A DNA stretch of 9,627 nt. Source: Thermoleophilia bacterium. GTDB lineage: Bacteria; Actinomycetota; Thermoleophilia; Gaiellales; Gaiellaceae. The notes beneath the pieces are model-generated. The model made no database searches, was not told the origin of the DNA, and saw only the letters and a list, made by a program, of their open reading frames with translations. The stretch covers positions 1 to 9,627 of the forward strand of contig JAOUEK010000036.1 in the NCBI GenBank assembly GCA_029858755.1, written 5' to 3'. Made by a program: the position numbers and the translations under genes. Positions 1 to 6,974 of this stretch are shown here, in pieces (position 1 is the stretch's first letter; the number at the start of each line of letters is the position of its first letter).

Positions 1-1
1 A

Positions 2-652
2 CCGCGAGGGATGTGGGAGATCCTCTACAACGCCGTTGACACGACGACCTTTACGCCGTCCGTCCCCCCGCCCGCAGGAGGGCCCGTGCTGCTCCTCGGC
101 GGCGACCAGACCCAGGCGTATCGCGCGGAGCTTGCGCTGCGCACGCTCGCAGAACTCGTGGCCTCCTACGACGAGGCGCGGCTCCTCGTGACAGGTCGCC
201 TCGTCGCGCCCGCCAACGGGCTCGTGGACGAGTTGGGGCTGCGCGACCGGGTCGAGCTCGTCGGCCGCTACGCGCAGCGCGACGCTCCGGCGCTCCTGCG
301 GCGAGCACACGTCCTTCTCCACACGCAGATGAACGACTCCTGTCCGAGCCTCGTCATCGAGGCGATGGCGTGCGGTCTGCCCGTGGTCTATTCGAGGAGC
401 GGCGGGACCGTCGAGCTCGTCGGGGACGTCGCCGGCATCGGCGTGCCGCACGAGGCGACGTGGGAGCGGCTCGTCCCGCCCGAGCCGAGGGCGCTCGCCG
501 AGGCCGTCTCGCGAGTCCTGGCCGACCACGACCGGTACCGGACGGCCGCACGTCAGCGTGCGGTCGCGGAGTACGACCTCGAGCCCTGGTTCGCTCGCCA
601 CGAGGAGCTGTTCGCGCAGCTCGTCGCGCAGCGGCAACGAGGCCGCCGGTAG
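2..652 (+). CDS. Glycosyltransferase family 4, C-terminal part (5' end outside window)
   Basis: This is the C-terminal nucleotide-sugar-binding half of a GT-B fold retaining glycosyltransferase, which would transfer a sugar from an activated donor to a growing glycan in the cytoplasm. The frame is open from base 2 and starts with a variant of the 'IYNGVD' segment (ILYNAVD, near bases 20-40). In GT4 proteins that segment sits near the middle, so roughly the first 180 residues are probably missing. The ATG at base 11 is therefore internal, not the start. The donor-site motif reads D-S-C-P-S-L-V-I-E followed by AMACGLPVV (bases 335-388), that is DX7E instead of the usual EX7E. The segment GGDQTQAYRAELALRTLA (about bases 98-151) resembles a subset of GT4 enzymes. 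The gene ends in TAG, 46 bases before the convergent methyltransferase. The family call is firm; donor and acceptor are unknown. Confidence 0.88.
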   Translation, partial: PRGMWEILYNAVDTTTFTPSVPPPAGGPVLLLGGDQTQAYRAELALRTLAELVASYDEARLLVTGRLVAPANGLVDELGLRDRVELVGRYAQRDAPALLRRAHVLLHTQMNDSCPSLVIEAMACGLPVVYSRSGGTVELVGDVAGIGVPHEATWERLVPPEPRALAEAVSRVLADHDRYRTAARQRAVAEYDLEPWFARHEELFAQLVAQRQRGRR

Positions 653-660
653 CCGCCGGT

Positions 661-675
661 CGGGCGTCCCGCCCG
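661..675. terminator. GC hairpin between convergent genes, possible bidirectional terminator
   Basis: CGGGCG, loop TCC, CGCCCG forms a 6-bp perfect stem in the 46-base gap between the ends of the GT4 fragment (+) and the methyltransferase (-). There is no T tract on either side, so it is not a classical intrinsic terminator, although tractless GC hairpins are common between converging genes in high-G+C bacteria. A 9-base direct repeat (GCCGCCGGT at 642-650 and 652-660) lies just before it and spans the stop codon. Function is inferred from position only. Confidence 0.4.
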
Positions 676-698
676 CGCGAACGGCCCCTGGCGCGGTC

Positions 699-1490
699 TC
701 AGGGGGGAGTGGAGTCCGCCTCGACCCAGATCTCGCCCCAGCGCAGCGTGGGCTCGCCCATGCGCCAGCCGGCGGCCGCGAGTTCCTCGCCAAGCAGCTC
801 CAGCGTGTACTCGAGCTCGTGAGTCGGGTCGCTGAAGGACGACAGGCCGAGCTCCTCGCGCAACGGCACCGCCCAGTGACGGTCGACGTGCGGCACGCGG
901 ATCAGGACGCGCTTCGCTCCCGCGCGCTCCCGCAGCGAACGCAGGAGCGCGACCCGTGTGGCGATGTGCTCGAGGACGTTCGAAAGCACGGCGACGTCGA
1001 CCGGCTCGTCCGGGGCGTACGTCAGCGCGTCCGCATGGACATACGTCACGTCGGGGTGGGCGAACCGTCGACGGGCGACCTCAAGCGACCACGGGCTCGT
1101 GTCGATGCCGATCACACGTGCCCGGGAGCGAACAGCGATGTCGTGGGCGACGCTGCCGATCCCGCAGCCGACGTCGAGCGCGACTTCTCCCTCCGCGATG
1201 CGGTCGACGAAGAAGTCGTGGTACCCGGTGAGGCGGTGCTTCGGGTGCACGCCGCCTCCGTAGTCCAGTGCGCCAAGGTCGAGCGCTGCTTCGACGTCGT
1301 CGGTGGCGAGGAAGAGCTCCGTCAGCGCCTTGCGGCGGTCGGGCTGGGCTCGGATCGTCGCCAGCCACAGGCGGAACACACGACGCCACGGCCGGAACGG
1401 GAAGAGGATCCGCAACGGGCGCAGCGGCAGGCGGCGGCCGATCCCGGCCGCGACGCGACGCGCGGTCCATTTCGGCGGCGTCAGCGTCAT
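699..1490 (-). CDS. Class I SAM-dependent methyltransferase
   Basis: A 263-residue protein predicted to transfer a methyl group from S-adenosylmethionine, probably to a sugar hydroxyl or another part of the glycan, in the cytoplasm. Motif I of the Rossmann fold is clear (ALDVGCGIG, residues 104-112). The acidic residue at the end of strand 2 is D130 (VIGIDTS), the HAD motif is at 152-154, and the post-motif NVLEHI is at 171-176, typical of Methyltransf_11/25-type domains. An Arg-rich N-terminal region of about 50 residues (RRLPLRPLRILFPF around 19-32) could associate with membrane. The ATG start overlaps the TGA of the upstream GT2 gene as ATGA (1487-1490), and a GGAGG lies 12 bases before it, which supports this start and translational coupling. 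It is the second and last gene of its unit. Fold assignment is firm; the substrate cannot be read from sequence, and a quinone, lipid or small-molecule substrate is possible. Confidence 0.9.
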   Translation of the reverse strand: MTLTPPKWTARRVAAGIGRRLPLRPLRILFPFRPWRRVFRLWLATIRAQPDRRKALTELFLATDDVEAALDLGALDYGGGVHPKHRLTGYHDFFVDRIAEGEVALDVGCGIGSVAHDIAVRSRARVIGIDTSPWSLEVARRRFAHPDVTYVHADALTYAPDEPVDVAVLSNVLEHIATRVALLRSLRERAGAKRVLIRVPHVDRHWAVPLREELGLSSFSDPTHELEYTLELLGEELAAAGWRMGEPTLRWGEIWVEADSTPP

Positions 1491-2332
1491 CGTGCGCGGC
1501 GGCCTCCGAGGTAGCCCCTCGCGCGACCGCGGGCGGTCGCGGCGTGGAAGAGCGCCCCCGCGCCGTCCAGTCGTGCGATCGAGACCAGCGCGCCTCCGAT
1601 CGGGCGCACCGCCATGCGCGCGAGGGTGCGTGGAGGAAAGCGGTGCTTGCCGAGGATGTATCCGACGCTGGCGCCGTCGCGGCGACCGAGCTCGGCTGTC
1701 TGGGGCCGGTCGGCGTGGGTGACGACGAGCGTCGGATCGAACTCGAGGCGTGCCCCGAGCCGCAGCGCTCGCACCAAGTATTCGGTCTCCTCACCTGACG
1801 TCCAAGGGGTGCCCGCGCCCAGGCCTAGCGACTCGTCGAAGCAGCCTATATCCTCGACGAGCGAGCGCGTGAGGAACAGCGTGTTCGAGTTCGAGCAGTG
1901 CCAGACGATGCGAGGCGTCACAACCAGCGGTTGCGTCGGCCAATTGGGTGACGTTGCACCGCACGTGTGCGCCGTCCGCCCGAGCACACCGTCGATCCGG
2001 TCGCCCTCGAGCCTCGCCGCCACCCGCGCCAGCAGGTCAGGGGCGTACTCGCAGTCGTCGTCGGGGAACGCGACGACGTCAGCTTGCACGCGCTCGAGCG
2101 CGGCGTTGCGGGCTCGCGCGAGACCGGGGGCGGAGCGCAGCCGAAAGAGGTCGAGCTCCGCGGCGCTGGCCAGGACGTCCCCGAGGCGATCGTCGGCGTT
2201 CTGATCGACGACGAGGACGCGGAACGACGTGTGCGACTGCCTGGCCAGCGAGTCGAGCAGCCGGCCGAGCCGCTCCGCGGGGCCGACCGTCGCGACGATG
2301 AGATCGAACGTCGTCACCGACCGCTGCGCCAC
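1487..2332 (-). CDS. Glycosyltransferase family 2
   Basis: A 281-residue GT-A fold glycosyltransferase, length normal for single-domain GT2 enzymes of polysaccharide loci. The N-terminal strand (DLIVATVGPAERLGRLLDSL, residues 10-29) binds the nucleotide. VVDQNADD (41-48) is at the first acidic site. GLARARNAAL (70-79) is typical of the family. AFPDDDCEYAPDLL (88-101) carries the DXD-type metal site at D91-D93. CFDESLGLGAGTPWTSGEETEYLVRAL (164-190 overall) contains the GEE(D)-type catalytic-base region at 180-182. The start is GTG, chosen because a TAGCCT box ends exactly seven bases upstream and no Shine-Dalgarno sequence is present. It heads a unit with the methyltransferase, coupled by ATGA, and diverges from the fusion glycosyltransferase across 32 bases. 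G+C over about 1741-1980 is lower (63-68% in counted lines) than in flanking genes. No membrane segment is evident, so it is probably cytosolic or peripheral. Confidence 0.92.
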   Translation of the reverse strand: MAQRSVTTFDLIVATVGPAERLGRLLDSLARQSHTSFRVLVVDQNADDRLGDVLASAAELDLFRLRSAPGLARARNAALERVQADVVAFPDDDCEYAPDLLARVAARLEGDRIDGVLGRTAHTCGATSPNWPTQPLVVTPRIVWHCSNSNTLFLTRSLVEDIGCFDESLGLGAGTPWTSGEETEYLVRALRLGARLEFDPTLVVTHADRPQTAELGRRDGASVGYILGKHRFPPRTLARMAVRPIGGALVSIARLDGAGALFHAATARGRARGYLGGRRAR

Positions 2333-2339
2333 ACCGCAG

Positions 2340-2345
2340 AGGCTA
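2340..2345 (-). promoter_or_regulatory. Putative leaderless -10 box (TAGCCT) for the GT2-methyltransferase unit
   Basis: Read on the - strand, TAGCCT is followed by seven bases (CTGCGGT) and then the GTG start at 2332. That spacing would put the transcription start on the first base of the start codon. There is no Shine-Dalgarno sequence and no convincing -35 hexamer. The same hexamer with the same spacing occurs before the gene at 4562. Confidence 0.55.
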
Positions 2346-2349
2346 TCGT
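2344..2349 (+). promoter_or_regulatory. Putative -10 box (TATCGT) for the GT2-GT4 fusion gene
   Basis: TATCGT lies 15 bases before the GTG at 2365 and shares two bases (TA/TA) with the opposing TAGCCT box. A start 6-7 bases downstream would leave a leader of roughly 8 bases without a Shine-Dalgarno sequence. An in-frame ATC at 2356 lies exactly six bases after the box and could be a very rare alternative start. The assignment is weaker than for the other boxes. Confidence 0.35.
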
Positions 2350-2364
2350 CAGCCCATCGCCACC

Positions 2365-4551
2365 GTGGCCCGCCCCTCGCCCGCCGCGCGCGTCTCCGTC
2401 GTGATCGCCGCTCACGACGCCGAGCGGTATCTCCGACCGGCGATCGCGAGCGTCCTCCGTCAGACGGTGCCCGACCTCGAGCTGATCGTCATCGACGACG
2501 GCTCGCACGACGCCACCGCCGACATCCTCGGCTCGGTGTCGGACCCTCGCCTCCGCGTCGTCCGCAACTCGGAGCAGCAAGGCCTCGCGCAGTCGCTCAA
2601 CACCGGTCTCGACGTGGCTACCGGCCGATACGTCGCCCGCCTCGACGCCGACGACGTCGCGCTCCCCCGCCGGCTCGAGCTGCAGCTCCGCGCGATCGCC
2701 GAGCGCGCGGGAACGGGGATCGTCGGGACGAGCGTGCTGGAGCTCGACGGCGATGACCGACTCGGGGCGCTCCACGCGATGCCGCAGGAGCCAGCGCACG
2801 TTCGCTGGCACATGCTCTTCAGCTCGCCGTTCTACCACCCGTCCGTGCTCGTTGACCGTCTGCTCCTCGACGGGCACGGCCTCCGCTACGACACGTCCTA
2901 CGAGGAGAGCGAGGACTACGAGCTCTGGTCGCGCCTTCTCGAGGTCACCGACGGCGTCAACCTGCCGGAGCCGGGCGTCCTCTATCGCGTCCATCCGGGA
3001 CAGGCTACGCAGCGTCGCCGGGTCATCCAGCGCACGCGGCAGCGCGAGATCGCGATGCGCCAGCTCGCAGCGCTCGGCACGTCGCTCGGGGATCGCGAGC
3101 TCGATCTCGCGTGGCGCGCGGGGGCCGGCGAGGGCCTCTCCCGCGAGGAGCGCGGGGAGGCGGCGAAAGCGCTCGTCGCGGTGCTCGGTGCGTTCGAGCA
3201 GCGGCACGGCGTGTCCGCGGAGGTCCGGCGCGCGTGCGTCCGCCGCCTCGCACGGCTCGGCGCGCTCGGCGCAGCCACCCGGCTCGACGGCGGGTCGCTC
3301 GCCCGCGCGGTGCTGGGGCGGGCGCGCCGACGCGGGCAACTGCGCGGGGCGCGCAGGGTTGCCAGTCCGTGGCTCGGCGAGCTGACGGACGCCGCGGCGG
3401 GCCCGTCGCCGGTGCGCGTGACCGCCCTGTTCCCCGAGCCGACCCCCTATCGGGCGCCGCTGCTCGATCGCATCGCCGCCCGGGACGAGATCGCGCTGAC
3501 GGTCGTCCACTCGGCTCCCACCGTCGTCGGGCGAACGTGGGAGGTCGACGTTCGACCGGACGAGGTGAGGTTGCGCGGGCTCCGGATCCCCGGCATGCGT
3601 CGCCTGCTCCGGCACGAGTACTCGATCACGGCGGGGGTCGTGAGCGTGCTCCGGCGCTCCGCGCCCGACGTCCTCGTGATCGAAGGGTGGAGCACGTTCG
3701 CCTCCCAGGTCGCGGTGCTGTGGTCGCGCATGCGCCGGGTGCCGTACGTCCTCCTCGTCTCGAGCCACGACCACGACCCACGGGCGCCGTGGAGACGAGC
3801 TGTGAAGCGAGCTGTCGTGCCCTCCGTCGTCGGCGGTGCTGCAGGGGTACTCGTGTCAGGGACGCTGGTGCGTCGCTCGATGGAGCGGCGTGGCGCGAGG
3901 CCCGAGCGCATCCACGTGTTCGCGTACACGATCGACGTCGCCGCCTTCGGGCGTCGGGCCGACGACCTCGCCGAGCGCCGCTCCGAGCTGCGCGCACAGC
4001 TCGGCCTGGGGGACGACGACGTCGGCGTGCTCTTCGTAGGGAGGCTCGTTCCCGAGAAGGACGTGGCGACGCTGGTGCGCGCGGTCGCGGCGACAGGCGA
4101 CCCGCTGGTCGTCCTCGTGGTTGCCGGAGAGGGCCCCGAGCGGACCGGCCTCGAGCGTGTCGCCGCCGAGCTCGGCGTGCGGGTCGTCTTCTGCGGCGCC
4201 CTGCCCTGGGAGGAGATGGTCGAGGTCTACGTGGCGGTCGATGTGCTCGCCTTGCTCTCGGTGCACGAGCCGTGGGGCGTCGTCGTGAACGAGGCGGCGG
4301 CGTGTGGCCTCCCGCTCGTCCTCTCCGATCGAGTGGGAGCGGCCCGGGACCTGCTGCGCGACGGCGAGAACGGCGCGCTCATCCCGGCAGGCGACGTGGC
4401 CGCGGCCGCCGCCGCGCTGGGGCGCCTCGCGGCCGACCCCGGGCTCCGGCTCGCACAGGGTGCGCGCTCCCGCGAGCTCGTCGCCGGCTGGGGCTACGAG
4501 CCCAGCGTCGAGTCGTTCGTCCGCACGGTGCTCGAGGCGGCCGGTCGGTAG
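2365..4551 (+). CDS. Bifunctional glycosyltransferase: N-terminal GT2 fused to C-terminal GT4
   Basis: A 728-residue protein carrying two complete, unrelated glycosyltransferase folds; single GT2 or GT4 proteins are usually 280-420 residues. The GT2 domain (about 9-230) shows VSVVIAAHDAERYL, IDDGSHDAT with D44-D45, the metal site LDADD at 93-97, and a SEDYELW catalytic region at 182-188. Residues about 231-348 are an Arg/Ala-rich, probably helical connector. The GT4 domain (about 349-728) begins VRVTALFPEPTPYRAPLLDRI, has VGRLVPEKDVATLVRAV at 558-574 and an intact EX7E motif (E635 to E643, HEPWGVVVNEA), then ACGLPLVLSDRVGAARDLL. The order suggests one polypeptide adds two successive sugars by two mechanisms, GT2 usually inverting and GT4 retaining. 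That is inference. The reading frame is continuous through the junction with no sign of a frameshift. The GTG start is the first one before the GT2 core. The next gene follows after 10 bases. Confidence 0.93.
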   Translation: MARPSPAARVSVVIAAHDAERYLRPAIASVLRQTVPDLELIVIDDGSHDATADILGSVSDPRLRVVRNSEQQGLAQSLNTGLDVATGRYVARLDADDVALPRRLELQLRAIAERAGTGIVGTSVLELDGDDRLGALHAMPQEPAHVRWHMLFSSPFYHPSVLVDRLLLDGHGLRYDTSYEESEDYELWSRLLEVTDGVNLPEPGVLYRVHPGQATQRRRVIQRTRQREIAMRQLAALGTSLGDRELDLAWRAGAGEGLSREERGEAAKALVAVLGAFEQRHGVSAEVRRACVRRLARLGALGAATRLDGGSLARAVLGRARRRGQLRGARRVASPWLGELTDAAAGPSPVRVTALFPEPTPYRAPLLDRIAARDEIALTVVHSAPTVVGRTWEVDVRPDEVRLRGLRIPGMRRLLRHEYSITAGVVSVLRRSAPDVLVIEGWSTFASQVAVLWSRMRRVPYVLLVSSHDHDPRAPWRRAVKRAVVPSVVGGAAGVLVSGTLVRRSMERRGARPERIHVFAYTIDVAAFGRRADDLAERRSELRAQLGLGDDDVGVLFVGRLVPEKDVATLVRAVAATGDPLVVLVVAGEGPERTGLERVAAELGVRVVFCGALPWEEMVEVYVAVDVLALLSVHEPWGVVVNEAAACGLPLVLSDRVGAARDLLRDGENGALIPAGDVAAAAAALGRLAADPGLRLAQGARSRELVAGWGYEPSVESFVRTVLEAAGR

Positions 4552-4554
4552 CCT
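4549..4554 (+). promoter_or_regulatory. Putative leaderless -10 box (TAGCCT) embedded in the upstream stop codon
   Basis: The TAG stop of the fusion gene supplies the first three bases of TAGCCT. Seven bases (CAGCCGC) then precede the GTG at 4562. Hexamer and spacing match the box at 2340-2345 on the other strand. No Shine-Dalgarno sequence precedes 4562, so independent leaderless transcription or termination-reinitiation from the fusion gene could both feed it. Confidence 0.5.
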
Positions 4555-4561
4555 CAGCCGC

Positions 4562-5785
4562 GTGTCCGAGACGCGGCCCCGCCTGCTCGTCCTCAACCAG
4601 TACTACTGGCCCGGCGTCGAGGCGACCGCGCAGCTGCTCTCGCAGCTCTGCGAGGCGCTCGCCGAGGACTACGAGGTGACCGTCGTCACCGGGAACCTGC
4701 ACGGCCAGGAGGGGCTCCCCGCGGAGGAGGTGCGGAACGGCGTCCGCATCCTGCGCACCCGCTCGACCGCGTTCGACCGCACACGTCTGCACCTCCGTGC
4801 GGCGAACTACGTCAGCTACCTCGCGGAGAGCGTGCTCGCCGGGCTCGGCGGGCAGCGGCCCGATCTCGTCCTCTGCATGACCGACCCGCCGATCGTCGGT
4901 GACGTGGGGCTCGTGGTGGCGCGGCGCTTCGACGCGCCGCTCGTGGTGATCAGCCAGGACGTGTTCCCCGAGATCGCGGAGCGCCTCAAGCGGCTCCAGA
5001 GCAAGGCGCTGCTGGGAACGCTCCGCCAGCTCGTCGGGCTCTACCTGCGCCGCGCCGACCGGATCGTGGCGATCGGCGAGACGATGAAGCTGCGCCTGGT
5101 GGAGAAGGGGGCGCCGGGCGAGCGGATCGAGGTGATCCCGAACTGGGTCGACACGGCAGAGCTGACGCCACGGCTCCGCAACAACGCGTGGGCGCGCGAG
5201 CACGGCCTCGACCGGGGCTTCGTCGTCATGCACTCCGGCAACGTCGGGCACGCGCAGAACCTCGACAGCCTCGTCCGCGCCGCCACCTTCCTGCGCGACC
5301 TCGACGCGCTGCGCATCGTGATCGTCGGCTTCGGGGCCCGACACGGCGAGCTGGCCACCCTTGCGCGGCGGCTGGAGGTGACGGACACCGTTCACTTTCT
5401 CCCTTACCAGCCCCGCGAGGTGCTGGCCGACTCGCTCTCGGCCGCCGACCTGCACTACGTCGGGCTGGCACGGGGGCTGTCGGGCTACGTCGTGCCGAGC
5501 CGCCTCTACGGGATCCTCGCCGTCGGGCGGCCGGTGCTGGTGGCGGCGGACGAGGAGTCGGAGACGGCACGGCTCGTCCGGGAGGCCGACTGTGGGATCG
5601 TCGTCCCCCCCGGCCGCCCCGACGTGGTGGCCACGACACTCCGTTCCCTCGTCGAGGGCTCACTCGGCCTCGGCGGCATGGGCGAGCGCGGCCGCGAGTA
5701 CGTGGAGCGGGAGGCCGACCGGGAGGTCGCCTTCGCCCGCTACCGACGCGTGTTCGCGGACGTCGTCGCCAGCAGCGCCCGATAG
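4562..5785 (+). CDS. Glycosyltransferase family 4, WbuB/WcaI-like
   Basis: A 407-residue GT-B fold glycosyltransferase, normal length for the WbuB/WcaI group, which adds amino or deoxy sugars to lipid-linked O-antigen or exopolysaccharide intermediates. Diagnostic segments are LNQYYWPGVEATAQLLSQL (11-29), CMTDPPIVGD (105-114), ISQDVFPEIAERL (130-142), VIPNWVDTAEL (191-201), MHSGNVGHAQNLDSL (223-237) and LSGYVVPSRLYGILAVGRPVL (307-326). As in many members, the classical EX7E motif is not present; the VPSRLYGILA stretch takes its place. The true start is the GTG at 4562. Longer in-frame translation to 4304 would overlap the fusion gene's coding sequence and add a low-complexity Ser/Arg/Pro stretch unlike any GT4, so it was rejected. 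The last 46 bases overlap the convergent GT4 gene. It most likely acts after the fusion enzyme in the same pathway; donor and acceptor are not readable. Confidence 0.93.
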   Translation: MSETRPRLLVLNQYYWPGVEATAQLLSQLCEALAEDYEVTVVTGNLHGQEGLPAEEVRNGVRILRTRSTAFDRTRLHLRAANYVSYLAESVLAGLGGQRPDLVLCMTDPPIVGDVGLVVARRFDAPLVVISQDVFPEIAERLKRLQSKALLGTLRQLVGLYLRRADRIVAIGETMKLRLVEKGAPGERIEVIPNWVDTAELTPRLRNNAWAREHGLDRGFVVMHSGNVGHAQNLDSLVRAATFLRDLDALRIVIVGFGARHGELATLARRLEVTDTVHFLPYQPREVLADSLSAADLHYVGLARGLSGYVVPSRLYGILAVGRPVLVAADEESETARLVREADCGIVVPPGRPDVVATTLRSLVEGSLGLGGMGERGREYVEREADREVAFARYRRVFADVVASSAR

Positions 5786-6939
5786 AGCGCGTCGACGTCG
5801 TCCACGAGGCGCGACACCGCGTAGCGCTCGAGGACGCGCGCGCGTCCGGCCTCGCCCATCGCACGTCGGCGGCCCTCGTCGCGGGCGAGCATCTCCAGTC
5901 GCTCGGCGACCGCATGCGTGTCGCCGCGCCGGACGAGGTAGCCGGTGACGCCGTCCTCGACGACGTCCGGGACGCCGCCGACCTTCGTCGCCACCACCGG
6001 GCGGGAGGCCGCGAGCGCCTCGATGATCGTCACCGGCGTGCCCTCGTTCGCGCTGGTGAGGACGACGGCGTCGCAGATCGCGTACCAGGGGGCCACGTCC
6101 TCCTGGTAGCCGACGAAGAGGCAGGCCTTGGCGAGCCCGCGGCCGTATGCGAGCCGTTCCAGGCGCTCGCGGTCGGTGCCGTCGCCGACGAGCACGAGCA
6201 GCGCGTCGACGCCGCGCTCGCGCAGCGACGCGAGCGTGTCGAGCAGGTCCTCGGTGCGCTTGACCGCGGTCATGCGGCCGAACCAGCCGACGACGAAGCA
6301 GTCACGGCGGATCCCGTATCGGCGCCGGAGCTCCGCCGGGTCCACGTCGCAGCGCACGCGCGGCTCGAGCTCGATGCCCAGGCGCACGACCGTGAATCGG
6401 GAGGCTGGCGCGACCCCCATGGCTGCCAGCTCGTCCCGCACCTCAGGGCTGACGGCGACCAGCGAGTCCGTGACCCGCGCGAGCACGGTCTCGATCGCGC
6501 GGAAGACGAGCGATCCGGCGGCGCCGAAGTACCCGCGCAGCACGTGGCCGTGGAACGTGTGCACGACCACGGGCCGCCGCGGCCGCACGAGGAGCGCGGC
6601 GAGCCGGCCGACGGCACCCGCCTTGGCGGTGTGCGTGTGCACGATGTCGGGGCGCACGCGGCGGATGATCCGCGCCAACCGGATCGTGGCGACCAGGTCG
6701 CGGAGCGGCGAGAGCTCGCGGGACAGGCCCGGCAGGCGGAGCACCTCGACGCCGGCCTGCTCGGCGACCCACTCCATGGACTCCTCGCCGCGGCCGACGT
6801 CCCCGGCGACGAGCGTCGTCTCGTACCCGCGGTCGGCGAGCCCGCGCGCGAGGTACGAGACGTGGAGCGCCGGCCCGCCGACGTTGAGGCGGGCAATCAC
6901 GCGCAGCACGCGGATCGGGCGTAGAGCGGGTTCCGGCAC
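5740..6939 (-). CDS. Glycosyltransferase family 4, PglA-like group
   Basis: A 399-residue GT-B fold retaining glycosyltransferase. The N-terminal domain shows VIARLNVGGPALHVSYLARGL (14-34), with the Gly-Gly turn that contacts the donor phosphate. IVHTHTAKAGAVGRLAALL (99-117) and VVHTFHGHVLRGYFG (125-139) are hallmarks of the PglA/WbnH-like branch acting on undecaprenyl-diphosphate sugars. The C-terminal domain has VGWFGRMTAVKRTEDLL (217-233), VLVGDGTDRERLERLA (249-264) and an intact EX7E motif at E299 to E307 (NEGTPVTIIEALAASRPVV). The GTG start is supported by a TACCGT box ending six bases upstream and by the lack of a Shine-Dalgarno sequence. It is alone on the - strand: its 3' end overlaps the convergent GT4 by 46 bases, and its 5' end faces the divergent GT2 across 112 bases holding a palindrome. 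Family placement is confident. An HexNAc-type donor would fit the PglA resemblance but is only a guess. Confidence 0.94.
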   Translation of the reverse strand: MPEPALRPIRVLRVIARLNVGGPALHVSYLARGLADRGYETTLVAGDVGRGEESMEWVAEQAGVEVLRLPGLSRELSPLRDLVATIRLARIIRRVRPDIVHTHTAKAGAVGRLAALLVRPRRPVVVHTFHGHVLRGYFGAAGSLVFRAIETVLARVTDSLVAVSPEVRDELAAMGVAPASRFTVVRLGIELEPRVRCDVDPAELRRRYGIRRDCFVVGWFGRMTAVKRTEDLLDTLASLRERGVDALLVLVGDGTDRERLERLAYGRGLAKACLFVGYQEDVAPWYAICDAVVLTSANEGTPVTIIEALAASRPVVATKVGGVPDVVEDGVTGYLVRRGDTHAVAERLEMLARDEGRRRAMGEAGRARVLERYAVSRLVDDVDALYRALLATTSANTRR

Positions 6940-6945
6940 GGCGCA

Positions 6946-6951
6946 ACGGTA
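6946..6951 (-). promoter_or_regulatory. Putative leaderless -10 box (TACCGT) for the PglA-like GT4
   Basis: On the - strand TACCGT is followed by six bases (TGCGCC) and then the GTG at 6939, so transcription would start at or next to the start codon. No Shine-Dalgarno sequence and no good -35 hexamer were seen. It matches the TANNNT-plus-6-or-7 pattern found at other unit heads in this window. Confidence 0.5.
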
Positions 6952-6974
6952 GCGAGGGGCCCGGGGGTCGGACG

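Noticed and set aside
11..13. ATG at base 11 as the start of the first gene
   Set aside because: It sits directly before the mid-protein ILYNAVD segment of GT4 enzymes, and the frame is open to the window edge, so the real start is upstream.
558..1514. + strand open frame (318 codons) opposite the methyltransferase
   Set aside because: It overlaps the end of the GT4 fragment and is antisense to a gene with clear SAM motifs; no motif of its own.
2314..3774. Long - strand open frame (486 codons) opposite the GT2-GT4 fusion
   Set aside because: Composition is Arg/Glu/His/Ala-rich with no recognisable motif, while the + strand frame shows two full glycosyltransferase domains.
4304..4561. Upstream in-frame extension of the WbuB-like GT4
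   Set aside because: It lies inside the fusion gene in another frame and encodes a Ser/Arg/Pro-rich stretch. The GT4 homology begins just after the GTG at 4562, which has a well-placed TAGCCT box.
5188..6924. Long + strand open frame (578 codons) opposite and beside the two GT4 genes
   Set aside because: It runs antisense to the PglA-like GT4 and out of frame with the WbuB-like GT4. Its translation is Arg/Ala/Gly/Asp-rich with no domain motif, as expected for stop-poor shadow frames at high G+C.
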